A DNA stretch of 35,247 bases from an uncultured Christensenellaceae bacterium (lineage in GTDB: Bacteria; Bacillota; Clostridia; Christensenellales; UBA3700), in contig CALWKU010000078.1 of the NCBI GenBank assembly GCA_944381345.1, positions 1 through 35,247 on the forward strand, read 5' to 3'. The notes below the pieces were generated by a model. That model saw only the letters and a list, made by a program, of their open reading frames with translations. It was not told the DNA's origin and searched no databases. Below, piece after piece: positions 24,734 through 33,162 of this stretch. A program made the position numbers and the translations under genes. Numbering within the stretch: the stretch's first letter is position 1; each line of letters opens with the position of its first letter.

Positions 24734-25447
24734 ATGAACATTCAGACCATTTTGGACTATCAGGCTCTCGACTTCGAGAAGATCAAGATCAACAGGCAGC
24801 TCGCCAAGAGCGAAGAGTATGTCCGTTATACGCACGCGACCGAGGCGATGAAGAAGTCGGTCGACAAGGTCGCAAAGATGAGTACACGCGCAGAGCAGCT
24901 GTTCGCAAAGGTCGACATGTTGATCGGGCAATACGAGGCGGCTTGCAAGGAATACGACGAGATCGCCGGCGCCGCCGAGGGGCTTGACGAAGATCTCAAA
25001 CGCGCGGAGTTTTACGAGAAGTCGCTCGAGACCATCTCGGCGCAGCTCGAACAGCTCGAAAAGGAGGCGTCCGCCGCGGCTGCCGAATTGAGCGCGCTCG
25101 GCAAAGAGGGCGAGGCGGAGATCAACGCCGCCAACAAGAGCGCAGCGATCGCAAAGAGCGGCAAAGGCAAAGTCGACGAACTCAAAGCGCAGTTTGCGGG
25201 ACAGCTCGAGGAGATCAGCGCCAAGCAAAAGGCGCTCGAGGAGGCGGCGGACCCCGCGCTACTCGCTGTCTATCGCGGCGCGCGCAAACAGGTCAAGAGT
25301 TTCCCGGTCATCGTCGCGCTGCGCGACGGCAGGCTGTGCGGATGCGGAATCGAGCTTTCGGGCGCGGAGCTTGGCAAACTCAAAGACGGCGAACCTTTCG
25401 TCACCTGTCCTACATGCGGCAGGCTCGTCTACAAGCCCGAGCAATGA
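24734..25447 (+). CDS. Coiled-coil C4-type zinc-ribbon protein (CdsZ/DUF164-like)
   Basis: A 237-aa cytosolic protein. Residues about 15-185 form a long coiled coil rich in Glu, Lys and Ala. The C-terminus is a zinc ribbon with CGCG (LCGCGIELS) and CPTCGRLVY, four cysteines in two pairs. Proteins of this type commonly follow the Nif3-like gene in Firmicutes and Actinobacteria. They are thought to bind nucleic acid or act in secretion and stress, but no firm role is established. AAGGAG precedes the ATG at 24734. An upstream in-frame ATG within the Nif3-like gene is rejected. The stop overlaps the next ATG (ATGA). Confidence 0.88.
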   Translation: MNIQTILDYQALDFEKIKINRQLAKSEEYVRYTHATEAMKKSVDKVAKMSTRAEQLFAKVDMLIGQYEAACKEYDEIAGAAEGLDEDLKRAEFYEKSLETISAQLEQLEKEASAAAAELSALGKEGEAEINAANKSAAIAKSGKGKVDELKAQFAGQLEEISAKQKALEEAADPALLAVYRGARKQVKSFPVIVALRDGRLCGCGIELSGAELGKLKDGEPFVTCPTCGRLVYKPEQ

Positions 25448-25983
25448 AAAAGGGCGGGAAGAACGAGTTTGCGGCGGTCGCCGTCGCGCTCGCGGTCTCG
25501 GTGATCCTTATCGTCGTCCCCATCGTGGTGCTGGAGACGGTCGACAAGGAGAAGATCGCGTCGTTCGAGGTGTCGCTCATTCTGGTCGCGGTCGCGGGCG
25601 TCGCGGTGTTCGGTTTCGCGCTGCTCGCGCTCGGCAGATATGTCGGCAAGCGCGCCGCGCTTTCTTCCGGCAGGCGCGTGCTTGCCAAATACATAGGCTG
25701 CGAGTGCAAGGCGAGTACGTCGTCCAAGGAGTTTTATGCCGTCACCTATTCGTACGGCGACGGAGACGAAGAGATGACGTGGACGAGTTCGCCGCTTTAC
25801 GGTTGGGACGAGGCTCTCGCGCTCAAATTCGAGGGCGAGTTCGAGATCGCCGTCATGGGGCGAAAAAGCTATATTACGGCGGATATACCCGCGCTCGTCG
25901 TCAAGCATATGAGCGAGATAGGCGAGTATAAGTCTGCCTACATCAAAGCTTATCGAGACTATCACTCGGGCGAGGGTAAATGA
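25444..25983 (+). CDS. Uncharacterised membrane protein with two N-terminal helices
   Basis: A 179-aa protein with two transmembrane segments near residues 8-30 and 41-64, then a soluble beta-rich domain of about 110 aa (CKASTSSKEFYAVTYSYGDGDEEMTWTSSPL...). The architecture resembles DUF3592-type proteins, in which a TM hairpin carries a small beta domain, but I cannot confirm the family. It is coupled to both neighbours by 4-bp ATGA overlaps, so it is translated as part of the dnaG operon tail. Confidence 0.7.
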   Translation: MKKGGKNEFAAVAVALAVSVILIVVPIVVLETVDKEKIASFEVSLILVAVAGVAVFGFALLALGRYVGKRAALSSGRRVLAKYIGCECKASTSSKEFYAVTYSYGDGDEEMTWTSSPLYGWDEALALKFEGEFEIAVMGRKSYITADIPALVVKHMSEIGEYKSAYIKAYRDYHSGEGK

Positions 25984-26735
25984 ACATCGATTGGGACAGC
26001 AAGACTTACGGCGAAAAATGCGCGTTCGTCGGCGAATACGGCAAAGAGGTCGTCGACCTTTTGACTGTGCCGCCGGGGGCGCGCGTTCTCGACCTCGGCT
26101 GCGGCAGAGGTGAGTTGACCGCATATCTTCGCGCAAGGGGCTGGGACGCCGAAGGCATGGACGCGTCGCGCTCTCAGCTTGCGGACGCGAAACGGCTGTT
26201 TCCTAAAATAAAGTTTTTTGAGGGAGACATAGCGTCGTTTTCGGTCGGAAAAAGGTACGACGCGGTCTTTTCCAACGCGGCGCTGCATTGGATAGACGAA
26301 GCCGTGCAGCCCGCGGCGCTTTCGCGCGTCCGCGCCGCATTGAGGACGGGCGGAGAGTTTGTGTTCGAGATGGGCGGCAAGGGCAACGCCGCGCTCATCC
26401 ACGCCGCGCTCAAAGAGGAGATACTATCGCGGGGAGGGACGTATTGCCACAAATTCTTTTTCCCCGACGAAAACGGGTATTCCGCATTGCTTAAAAAGGC
26501 GGGATTCGAGGTGAGATACGCGTCGTTGTTCGACAGACCCACGCCGCTCAAAGGCGGCGACGGGATCGCCGATTGGATCTGCATATTTGCCAAAAACGAA
26601 CTTGCGGGACTGCCGGAGGTCAGCCGCAGGGACGCCGCGCTCGCCGCGCAGGAGAGGGTGAGGAACGCGCTTTTCGAAAACGGAGTATGGACGGCGGACT
26701 ATGTGCGGCTGAGAATGAAGGCGGTCGCGGTGTAA
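25980..26735 (+). CDS. Class I SAM-dependent methyltransferase (Tam-like)
   Basis: A 251-aa methyltransferase. The SAM-binding glycine motif is VLDLGCGRGELTAYL (about 36-50). The acidic end of strand 2 is GMDASRSQL, and motif post-II is FFEGDIASFSV. The catalytic-face motif is YDAVFSNAALHWIDE, matching trans-aconitate methyltransferase and related small-molecule enzymes (SNAxxHW). The substrate is unknown. Starts on an ATGA overlap with the membrane-protein gene and closes the dnaG-rpoD unit; a good terminator follows. Confidence 0.85.
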   Translation: MNIDWDSKTYGEKCAFVGEYGKEVVDLLTVPPGARVLDLGCGRGELTAYLRARGWDAEGMDASRSQLADAKRLFPKIKFFEGDIASFSVGKRYDAVFSNAALHWIDEAVQPAALSRVRAALRTGGEFVFEMGGKGNAALIHAALKEEILSRGGTYCHKFFFPDENGYSALLKKAGFEVRYASLFDRPTPLKGGDGIADWICIFAKNELAGLPEVSRRDAALAAQERVRNALFENGVWTADYVRLRMKAVAV

Positions 26736-26746
26736 CGCAGGGCAAG

Positions 26747-26778
26747 CAAAAGCGCGCTCTCATCGGGCGCGCTTTTGT
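26747..26778 (+). terminator. Terminator at the end of the dnaG-rpoD operon
   Basis: CAAAAGCGCGC (26747-26757) pairs perfectly with GCGCGCTTTTG (26767-26777) around a 9-nt loop. The T-run is mostly within the stem. Confidence 0.85.
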
Positions 26779-26823
26779 ATTGGAGGCTATTTTGCGATAT
26801 ATGCAAAAAAATGTTCGATACGC

Positions 26824-26852
26824 TTGACTTTGCGCACATTAAGTAATATATT
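26824..26852 (+). promoter_or_regulatory. Promoter of the ilvBCDA-ridA operon
   Basis: TTGACT (26824-26829), 17-bp spacer, TATATT (26847-26852). A TATAAT at 26856 is too far from the -35 to use it. The start near 26859 leaves a leader of only about 25 nt, too short for a T-box or attenuator. Confidence 0.75.
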
Positions 26853-26883
26853 ATTTATAATAATTTATCGGTGAGAGGAAAAT

Positions 26884-28542
26884 ATGAAAATCAACGGCTC
26901 TCAGATCTTGATCGAGACTTTGGTCGAACAGGGCGTGGACACCGTATTCGGATATCCGGGCGGCGCCATCCTCAACATTTACGACGCCCTGTACCAGAAC
27001 AGCGATCGCATCAGACACATCATCACCGCCCACGAGCAGGGCGCGGCTCACGCCGCGGACGGGTATGCGCGTGCGACGGGCAGGACGGGCGTCGTCATGG
27101 CGACGTCGGGTCCCGGTGCTACCAACCTCGTCACCGGCATTGCGACCGCGTTTATGGACAGCGTGCCCATGGTTGCGATCACAGCCAACGTCCCCAACAG
27201 TCTGATAGGGCTTGACAGTTTCCAAGAGGTATACATCGCGGGTATCACGATGCCGATCACCAAGCATAATTTCGTCGTCCGCAAGGTTGAGGATCTCGCT
27301 CCGACCGTGCGCAGAGCGTTCGAGATCGCCGAAAGCGGCAGACCCGGTCCCGTACTCATCGACATCACCAAAGACGTTACGAGCGCGGAGTACGAATTTG
27401 AGCCGCAGCCCAAAATGCCGCGCGTCAAGCCCGCTCTTCCCGGCAAGGACATACTGCAAGAGATCGCCGGTTTGATCGACAGCGCAAAGAAACCCGCCAT
27501 TCTGGTCGGCGGCGGCGCGCAGATCAGCGGCGCGTCCGACATAGTCGCGGAGCTTGCTCGCAAAGCGGATATTCCGGCTGCCCATACGCTGATGGCTGCG
27601 GGCGTTCTCGATTACGGCGAGGAACACGATCTCGGACTTGTAGGCATGCACGGCAACCTCAGCGCGGGCAAGGCGATCGCCAATTGCGACGTTTTGCTTG
27701 CTATAGGCACTCGCTTTTCGGACAGAGTTGCGACCGACAAGACGCGGTTCGCTCAAAAGAGCAAGATCGTCCACATCGACATCGACGCCGCCGAGATCAA
27801 CAAAAACGTCAAGAGTTCGCTGTCCGTCATCGGTGACGTCAAAGAAGTTTTGACAGCGCTGCTGCCCCTCGTAAAGGCGCAAAAACGCCCCGAGTGGATG
27901 GCAAAGGTCGCCGAGTGGAAGGAGATGGACTACAAGCCGCAAGACAAGGATGGCGTGCTTCGTCCCCATCAGATCATGAGGCAGATCACCGCCGCGCTCG
28001 ACGAGGAGGCGATCATTGCGACCGACGTCGGTCAGCATCAGATGTGGGCGGCGCAATATTGCGGCAAGATCAAGCCGCGCCACTTCATCACTTCGGGCGG
28101 TCTCGGCACGATGGGCTACGGCTTCGGCGCGTCCATAGGCGCGCAGGTCGCAAAGCCGGACAGCAGAGTGGTGATGGTCACCGGAGACGGTTCGTTCCAT
28201 ATGAATCTCAACGAGATGTGCACCGCGGTCTCTTTCGGGCTTCCCATCGTCGTGGTCGTGATGAACAACCACGTGCTGGGTATGGTCAGACAGTGGCAGA
28301 CTCTGTTTTACGGCAAGAGATATTCCGCGACCACGCTCGACAGGCAGACCGACTATGTCAAGCTCGCGGACGCGTTCGGAGGTCTGGGCTTCCGCGCGAC
28401 GACCGAAGAGGAATTCAAAGAAGTGTTCGCCAAGGCGCTCGCTTCGGGCAGACCGTGTATCATCGACGCGGTGATCGACAGAGACGAAAGAGTTCTGCCG
28501 ATGATCGCCCCCGGATGCACGATCGACGAAATAATCATGTAA
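26884..28542 (+). CDS. ilvB: Acetolactate synthase, large (catalytic) subunit
   Basis: A 552-aa ThDP-dependent enzyme that condenses pyruvate with pyruvate or 2-oxobutyrate, the first common step to valine, leucine and isoleucine. The catalytic glutamate is in ITAHEQGAAHAADGYARATG (Glu51). The middle FAD-binding domain follows, and the ThDP-Mg motif is GDGSFHMNLNEMCTAVSFGLP, continuing VMNNHVLGMVRQWQ. The biosynthetic (AHAS) type fits better than catabolic AlsS because of the operon. GAGAGGA precedes the ATG. The regulatory small subunit ilvN, usually next, is absent here. Confidence 0.93.
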   Translation: MKINGSQILIETLVEQGVDTVFGYPGGAILNIYDALYQNSDRIRHIITAHEQGAAHAADGYARATGRTGVVMATSGPGATNLVTGIATAFMDSVPMVAITANVPNSLIGLDSFQEVYIAGITMPITKHNFVVRKVEDLAPTVRRAFEIAESGRPGPVLIDITKDVTSAEYEFEPQPKMPRVKPALPGKDILQEIAGLIDSAKKPAILVGGGAQISGASDIVAELARKADIPAAHTLMAAGVLDYGEEHDLGLVGMHGNLSAGKAIANCDVLLAIGTRFSDRVATDKTRFAQKSKIVHIDIDAAEINKNVKSSLSVIGDVKEVLTALLPLVKAQKRPEWMAKVAEWKEMDYKPQDKDGVLRPHQIMRQITAALDEEAIIATDVGQHQMWAAQYCGKIKPRHFITSGGLGTMGYGFGASIGAQVAKPDSRVVMVTGDGSFHMNLNEMCTAVSFGLPIVVVVMNNHVLGMVRQWQTLFYGKRYSATTLDRQTDYVKLADAFGGLGFRATTEEEFKEVFAKALASGRPCIIDAVIDRDERVLPMIAPGCTIDEIIM

Positions 28543-28575
28543 TCAAGCAATTTGTATTTTTTGGAGGATACAAAA

Positions 28576-29571
28576 ATGATCAAAAAATATTACGACAACG
28601 ATTGCACTCTCCCGATGCTCGACGGCAAGACCATCGCCATCATGGGTTTCGGCTCGCAGGGCCACGCTCACGCGATGAACCTCAAAGACAGCGGCTGCGA
28701 CGTCATCGTCGGTCTTAGACCGGGCAGCAGGCACGAAAAAAAGGCGAAGGAGTACGGACTCAAGGTCATGCCCGTCGCAGAGGCAGCCAAGAAAGCCGAC
28801 ATCGTCATGATGTTGGTCCCGGACGAGATCTGCGCCGACATCTACGACGCCGAGGTCGCTCCCTATATGACCGAGGGCAAGGTCCTCATGTTCGCCCACG
28901 GACTCAACATCCACTTCAAGCTGATCAAACCCGCTAAGGACATCGACGTCATCATGGTCGCCCCCAAGGGTCCCGGACACACCGTCCGCAGCCAATATGT
29001 AGAGGGCAAGGGCGTCCCGTCGCTGATCGCCGTTTACCAAGACGCTTCGGGCAAGGCTAAGGAATATGCGCTCGCATACGCGTCCGGCATCGGCGCGGGC
29101 AGAGCGGGTATCCTCGAGACCACGTTCAGAGAGGAGACCGAGACCGACCTGTTCGGCGAGCAGTGCGTGCTCTGCGGCGGCGTCACCGAGCTTATGAAAG
29201 CGGGCTTCGAGACCCTCGTCGGCGCGGGCTACGCTCCCGAAATGGCTTACTTCGAGTGCATTCACGAGATGAAACTGATCGTCGATCTCATCAACAACGG
29301 CGGCTTCTCGATGATGAGATACAGCATCTCCAACACCGCCGAGTACGGCGATTACAGGACGGGCAAGAGGCTTATCACCGACGAGACCCGCAAGGAGATG
29401 CGCAAGGTGCTGCGCGAGATCCAGGACGGTACGTTCGTCAGCGAATGGATGACCGAGAACAAGAGCGGCAAGTGCGCCAAGTTCCTCGCCACCAGAGCGC
29501 TCGAGGCGGAACACCCGCTCGAGAAAGTGGGCGCGGAGCTGCGCCAAATGATGAGCTGGCTCAAGAAGTGA
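28576..29571 (+). CDS. ilvC: Ketol-acid reductoisomerase (NADP+)
   Basis: A 331-aa class I (short) ketol-acid reductoisomerase that isomerises and reduces acetolactate or acetohydroxybutyrate. The Rossmann motif is [19 protein letters not shown]; the loop [11 protein letters not shown] contains the Arg and Ser that usually select [18 protein letters not shown] and [14 protein letters not shown] carry the metal-binding Asp and Glu, with a second acidic cluster in the C-terminal knot. GGAGG lies upstream of the ATG at 28576, and in-frame codons from 28552 are before the SD. It is 33 bp after ilvB. Confidence 0.96.
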   Translation: MIKKYYDNDCTLPMLDGKTIAIMGFGSQGHAHAMNLKDSGCDVIVGLRPGSRHEKKAKEYGLKVMPVAEAAKKADIVMMLVPDEICADIYDAEVAPYMTEGKVLMFAHGLNIHFKLIKPAKDIDVIMVAPKGPGHTVRSQYVEGKGVPSLIAVYQDASGKAKEYALAYASGIGAGRAGILETTFREETETDLFGEQCVLCGGVTELMKAGFETLVGAGYAPEMAYFECIHEMKLIVDLINNGGFSMMRYSISNTAEYGDYRTGKRLITDETRKEMRKVLREIQDGTFVSEWMTENKSGKCAKFLATRALEAEHPLEKVGAELRQMMSWLKK

Positions 29572-29638
29572 GCTTGTTTCAATAACGAATTTCACGGGTC
29601 GCTTTGCTTTGCAGGGCGACTCGTACGTCAAGGAAACC

Positions 29639-31303
29639 ATGGAATTACGCAGTAGATATTTGACCGATAAGGCGGAGACCGCTCCGCAGAGATCGCTGCT
29701 TTACGCATGCGGTTTTACAAAAGAAGAACTGGACAGACCCCTGATCGGAGTCGTGTCCGCGTTCAGCGAGATAGTTCCCGGGCATATCCATCTCGACAAG
29801 CTCGCCGACGCGGTAAAGGCGGGCGTAAGGCTCGCCGGAGGCACTCCCGTACTTATTCCGTCCATCGGAGTGTGCGACGGCATAGCGATGGGGCACGACG
29901 GTATGCACTATTCGCTGCCTTCGCGCGAACTGATCGCCGACAGCGTCGAGACGATGATCACCGCGCATATGCTGGACGGCGTCGTGCTTGTCCCCAATTG
30001 CGACAAGATCGTCCCCGGCATGGTCATGGCGGCGGTCAGGATGAATATTCCGGCGGTCGTCGTCAGCGGCGGCCCCATGCTCGCCGGCGTCGTCGACGGG
30101 TGCGAGGTTTCGCTGTCCAAGATGTTCGAGGCGGTCGGCGCCTACAAGGCGGATATCATCGACGACAAGGGCCTTGACGAATACGAACATAAGTGCTGCC
30201 CCTCGTGTGGCTCGTGCAGCGGTATGTATACCGCCAACAGCATGAACTGCCTTTGCGAGGCGATCGGCATCGCGCTGCCCGGCAACGGCACGATCCCCGC
30301 GGTCATGAGCGCAAGAACGGCGCTTGCAAAGCACGCCGGCATGGCGGTGATGGAGATGGTCAGACGCGGCGTCAAGGCGCGCGACATCATCAACGAAAAG
30401 TCCGTCGCCAACGCGCTGCGCTGCGATATGGCTCTCGGCTGCTCGTCCAACAGCGTCCTTCATTTGTTGGCGATCGCAAACGAGGCGGGTGTCAAGCTCG
30501 ATCTGAACGTATTCAACGAGTTCAGCGACACCACGCCCAACCTCTGCCACCTCGCCCCGGCAGGTCCTACGCATATGCAGGATCTCTATGCGGCGGGAGG
30601 CGTTCAGGCGGTAATCTCCGAACTTGCCAAGAAAGACCTGATCGATCTGACCGCGATGACCGTCACCGGCGGCACCGTAGGCGACAATATCAAGGACGTC
30701 AAGGTAAAAGACTATGAAGTCATCCGTCCGATAGACAAGCCTTACAGCGAGACGGGCGGGCTTGCGATCCTTTGGGGAAATATCGCCAAGAACGGCTGCG
30801 TCGTCAAGCGCAGCGCGGTCGCTCCCGAAATGTTGCGCCACACCGGTCCCGCGCGCGTCTTTGACAGCGAGGACGAGGCGATCGCCGCGATCTACGGCAA
30901 AAAGATCAAGGAGGGCGACGTCGTCGTTATCCGTTACGAAGGTCCAAAGGGCGGTCCCGGCATGAGGGAGATGCTCAACCCCACCTCTGCGCTTGCCGGC
31001 ATGAAGTTGGACAAGAGCGTTGCGCTCATCACCGACGGACGGTTCTCCGGCGCGAGCCGCGGCGCGTCGATAGGACACGTCTGCCCCGAGGCGGCGCAGG
31101 GCGGCGAGATAGGGCTTTTGCGCGAGGGCGATATCATCGACATAGACATCCCGGCGCACAAGATCTCCGCGCGCGTGTCCGACGAAGAATTCGAAAACAG
31201 AAAGAAAACGCAAGTCATGCCTCAGCCCAAGTACACCGGCGGCTGGCTTGCGAGATATACCAAGCTGGTCACCGGCGCCGACAAGGGCGCGGTGCTGCGC
31301 TGA
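29639..31303 (+). CDS. ilvD: Dihydroxy-acid dehydratase
   Basis: A 554-aa iron-sulphur dehydratase, third step of isoleucine and valine synthesis. Cluster cysteines are in [13 protein letters not shown] and [20 protein letters not shown], with an earlier one in [12 protein letters not shown]. The C-terminal region has [24 protein letters not shown], which includes the catalytic serine. The ATG at 29639 has AAGGA 4 nt upstream; an upstream TTG at 29609 is rejected. It belongs to the ilv operon, 67 bp after ilvC. Confidence 0.96.
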   Translation: MELRSRYLTDKAETAPQRSLLYACGFTKEELDRPLIGVVSAFSEIVPGHIHLDKLADAVKAGVRLAGGTPVLIPSIGVCDGIAMGHDGMHYSLPSRELIADSVETMITAHMLDGVVLVPNCDKIVPGMVMAAVRMNIPAVVVSGGPMLAGVVDGCEVSLSKMFEAVGAYKADIIDDKGLDEYEHKCCPSCGSCSGMYTANSMNCLCEAIGIALPGNGTIPAVMSARTALAKHAGMAVMEMVRRGVKARDIINEKSVANALRCDMALGCSSNSVLHLLAIANEAGVKLDLNVFNEFSDTTPNLCHLAPAGPTHMQDLYAAGGVQAVISELAKKDLIDLTAMTVTGGTVGDNIKDVKVKDYEVIRPIDKPYSETGGLAILWGNIAKNGCVVKRSAVAPEMLRHTGPARVFDSEDEAIAAIYGKKIKEGDVVVIRYEGPKGGPGMREMLNPTSALAGMKLDKSVALITDGRFSGASRGASIGHVCPEAAQGGEIGLLREGDIIDIDIPAHKISARVSDEEFENRKKTQVMPQPKYTGGWLARYTKLVTGADKGAVLR

Positions 31304-31311
31304 GGAGAAAT

Positions 31312-32505
31312 ATGCTCACACTCGACAAAGTTTATCACGCAGCTTTCGTGCTGAAAGAGGCGATCCGCGCGACGGATATGATCCCCGCGCGCAATCTCAA
31401 AAGCGGCGTAGATCTCTTCCTCAAGACGGAGAATTTGCAAGTTACCGGTTCGTTCAAGGTCAGAGGAGCGTATTACAAGATCTCGCAGCTCTCCGACGAG
31501 GAGAAGAAACGCGGCGTCATCGCCTGCTCGGCGGGCAACCACGCGCAGGGCGTCGCGCTCGCGGCGACTCACAACGGCATAAAGTCGCTGATCTGCCTGC
31601 CCGACGTCGCTCCCATCTCGAAGGTCGAGGCGACCAAGCGTCTCGGCGCGGAGATATGCCTTGTCAAGGGAGTCTATGACGACGCTTACAATAGGGCGTT
31701 GGAGCTCAAAGACAAGTACGGCTATACGTTCATCCACCCGTTCGACGACGACGACGCCATCGCGGGACAGGGGACGATAGGGCTTGAGATTCTCGATCAA
31801 TTGCCCGACGTCGACGCGGTAGTCGTGCCGATAGGCGGCGGCGGTCTGATCAGCGGCGTCGCGTTTGCGATCAAGCAGCTGCGCCCCAAGTGCAAAGTCT
31901 ACGGCGTCCAGGCGTGCGGCGCGCCCAGTATGCTCAAATCGGTCCGTGACCGCAAGATAGAATGCCTCGACAGCGTCTCTACGATTGCCGACGGCATCGC
32001 GGTCAAAGAGCCGGGCGTGCATACGTTTGACTATTGCTCCAAGTATGTCGACGAGATCGTCTCCGTCACCGACGACGAGATCTCGGCGGCGATACTTGCG
32101 CTGATCGAGCAGCACAAGCTAGTCGCAGAGGGCGCGGGCGCTGTCTCTGTTGCGGCGGTGATGTTCGATAAGCTGCCGGTCAACGGCAAGAAGGTGTGCT
32201 GTCTGCTCTCGGGAGGCAACATCGACGTCAACATCCTCTCGCGCGTAATCGAAAGAGGCCTTTTGATGAGCGGCAGATCCGCGTTGATCACAGTCGAGCT
32301 TTTGGACAAGCCCGGTCAGCTGCGCGACGTCTCTTCGACCATCGCAAAGCAGGGCGGCAACGTCGTCTCCGTCCACTACGAGCGCGCCAACGAGGGCAGC
32401 GATATCAACGGCTGTTTCCTGCGTATCCAGATCGAAACGCGCAACCACGAACACATCGCCAAGATCCGCAAGGCGCTTGCGGACGAGGGCTTCAAACTTG
32501 TCTGA
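31312..32505 (+). CDS. ilvA: Threonine ammonia-lyase (threonine deaminase)
   Basis: A 397-aa fold-II PLP enzyme converting L-threonine to 2-oxobutyrate and ammonia, the entry to isoleucine. The PLP lysine is in VTGSFKVRGAYYK (Lys49), with the phosphate-binding loop GGGGLISG. Residues from about 320 form one ACT-like domain (ALITVELLDKPGQLRDVSSTIAKQGGNVVSVHYER). This short, single-ACT form is the TdcB-like layout widespread in Clostridia; the double-ACT E. coli IlvA exceeds 500 aa. The operon context supports a biosynthetic role. It starts 8 bp after ilvD and is followed 9 bp later by ridA, which removes its reactive 2-aminocrotonate intermediate. Confidence 0.93.
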   Translation: MLTLDKVYHAAFVLKEAIRATDMIPARNLKSGVDLFLKTENLQVTGSFKVRGAYYKISQLSDEEKKRGVIACSAGNHAQGVALAATHNGIKSLICLPDVAPISKVEATKRLGAEICLVKGVYDDAYNRALELKDKYGYTFIHPFDDDDAIAGQGTIGLEILDQLPDVDAVVVPIGGGGLISGVAFAIKQLRPKCKVYGVQACGAPSMLKSVRDRKIECLDSVSTIADGIAVKEPGVHTFDYCSKYVDEIVSVTDDEISAAILALIEQHKLVAEGAGAVSVAAVMFDKLPVNGKKVCCLLSGGNIDVNILSRVIERGLLMSGRSALITVELLDKPGQLRDVSSTIAKQGGNVVSVHYERANEGSDINGCFLRIQIETRNHEHIAKIRKALADEGFKLV

Positions 32506-32514
32506 GGAGGGCAT

Positions 32515-32886
32515 ATGAAAGTAGTTTCCACAACCGATGCGCCCGCCGCGATCGGTCCCTATTCGCAGGCGATCGTCAGCGGCGGCATGGTCTATACTTC
32601 AGGTCAGATCGCCATCGATCCCGTGACCGGCGCCGTCGTCGAAGGCGGGATAGAGAGTCAGACCGAGCAGGTCTGCGTCAACATAGAGCGGCTGCTCAAA
32701 GCCGCCGGCACAGACATAAACAAGGTCGTCAAGACAGTCTGTTTTCTTGCCGATATGGGCGACTTTTCCGCGTTCAACGCCGTCTACGAAAAACATTTTG
32801 TTTCCAAACCCGCGCGCTCGTGCGTCGCGGTCAGGACGCTCCCCAAAAACGTGCTCGTCGAAATAGATACGATCACCGAGGCGTGA
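32515..32886 (+). CDS. ridA: 2-iminobutanoate/2-iminopropanoate deaminase RidA
   Basis: A 123-aa YjgF/YER057c/UK114-family trimeric enzyme that hydrolyses reactive enamines/imines released by PLP enzymes such as threonine deaminase, protecting other PLP proteins. Recognisable are AIGPYSQAIVSGGMVYTSGQIAIDP at the N-terminus and KPARSCVAVRTLPKNVLVEID with the active-site Arg101. Its place directly after ilvA matches its job. GAGGAGG lies upstream of the ATG. Last gene of the ilv operon; a strong terminator follows. Confidence 0.95.
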   Translation: MKVVSTTDAPAAIGPYSQAIVSGGMVYTSGQIAIDPVTGAVVEGGIESQTEQVCVNIERLLKAAGTDINKVVKTVCFLADMGDFSAFNAVYEKHFVSKPARSCVAVRTLPKNVLVEIDTITEA

Positions 32887-32929
32887 GGGGCGCCTTAAAG
32901 GAAATAGCGACAGCCTCAAAAAAGAGGTA

Positions 32930-32964
32930 AGCAAAGCCCGCAGACATCAGCGGGCTTTGCTTTT
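32930..32964 (+). terminator. Terminator of the ilv operon
   Basis: AGCAAAGCCCGC (32930-32941) pairs perfectly with GCGGGCTTTGCT (32950-32961), then TTT. Confidence 0.9.
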
Positions 32965-33116
32965 GCCGAAACGCGCTTTGCGGCGGGGCGGCAGGGTGAG
33001 GACAACGGCGGGACTCCGACGTGAAACGGACGCGTTGTTTCCGCTGGTCTGTCAAACGCTCAACAGCCGGCGACTTGCATATCCGTAATTACGTCCGCGT
33101 CACGGCGCACGGGCAG

Positions 33117-33152
33117 CAAAAAGCGCCGCGCTCATTCAAGCGCGGCGCTTTT
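33117..33152. terminator. Terminator of the MMPL transporter gene (works on both strands)
   Basis: AAAAGCGCCGCGC (33119-33131) and GCGCGGCGCTTTT (33140-33152) form a 13-bp perfect stem around an 8-nt loop. The A-run in front gives the U-run for the minus strand. The 150 bp between here and the ilv terminator shows no assignable feature. Confidence 0.88.
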
Positions 33153-33162
33153 GCCGTACAAA

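Noticed and set aside
26736..26883. T-box or attenuator upstream of ilvB
   Set aside because: Leader of about 25 nt is too short; the only hairpin there terminates the previous operon.
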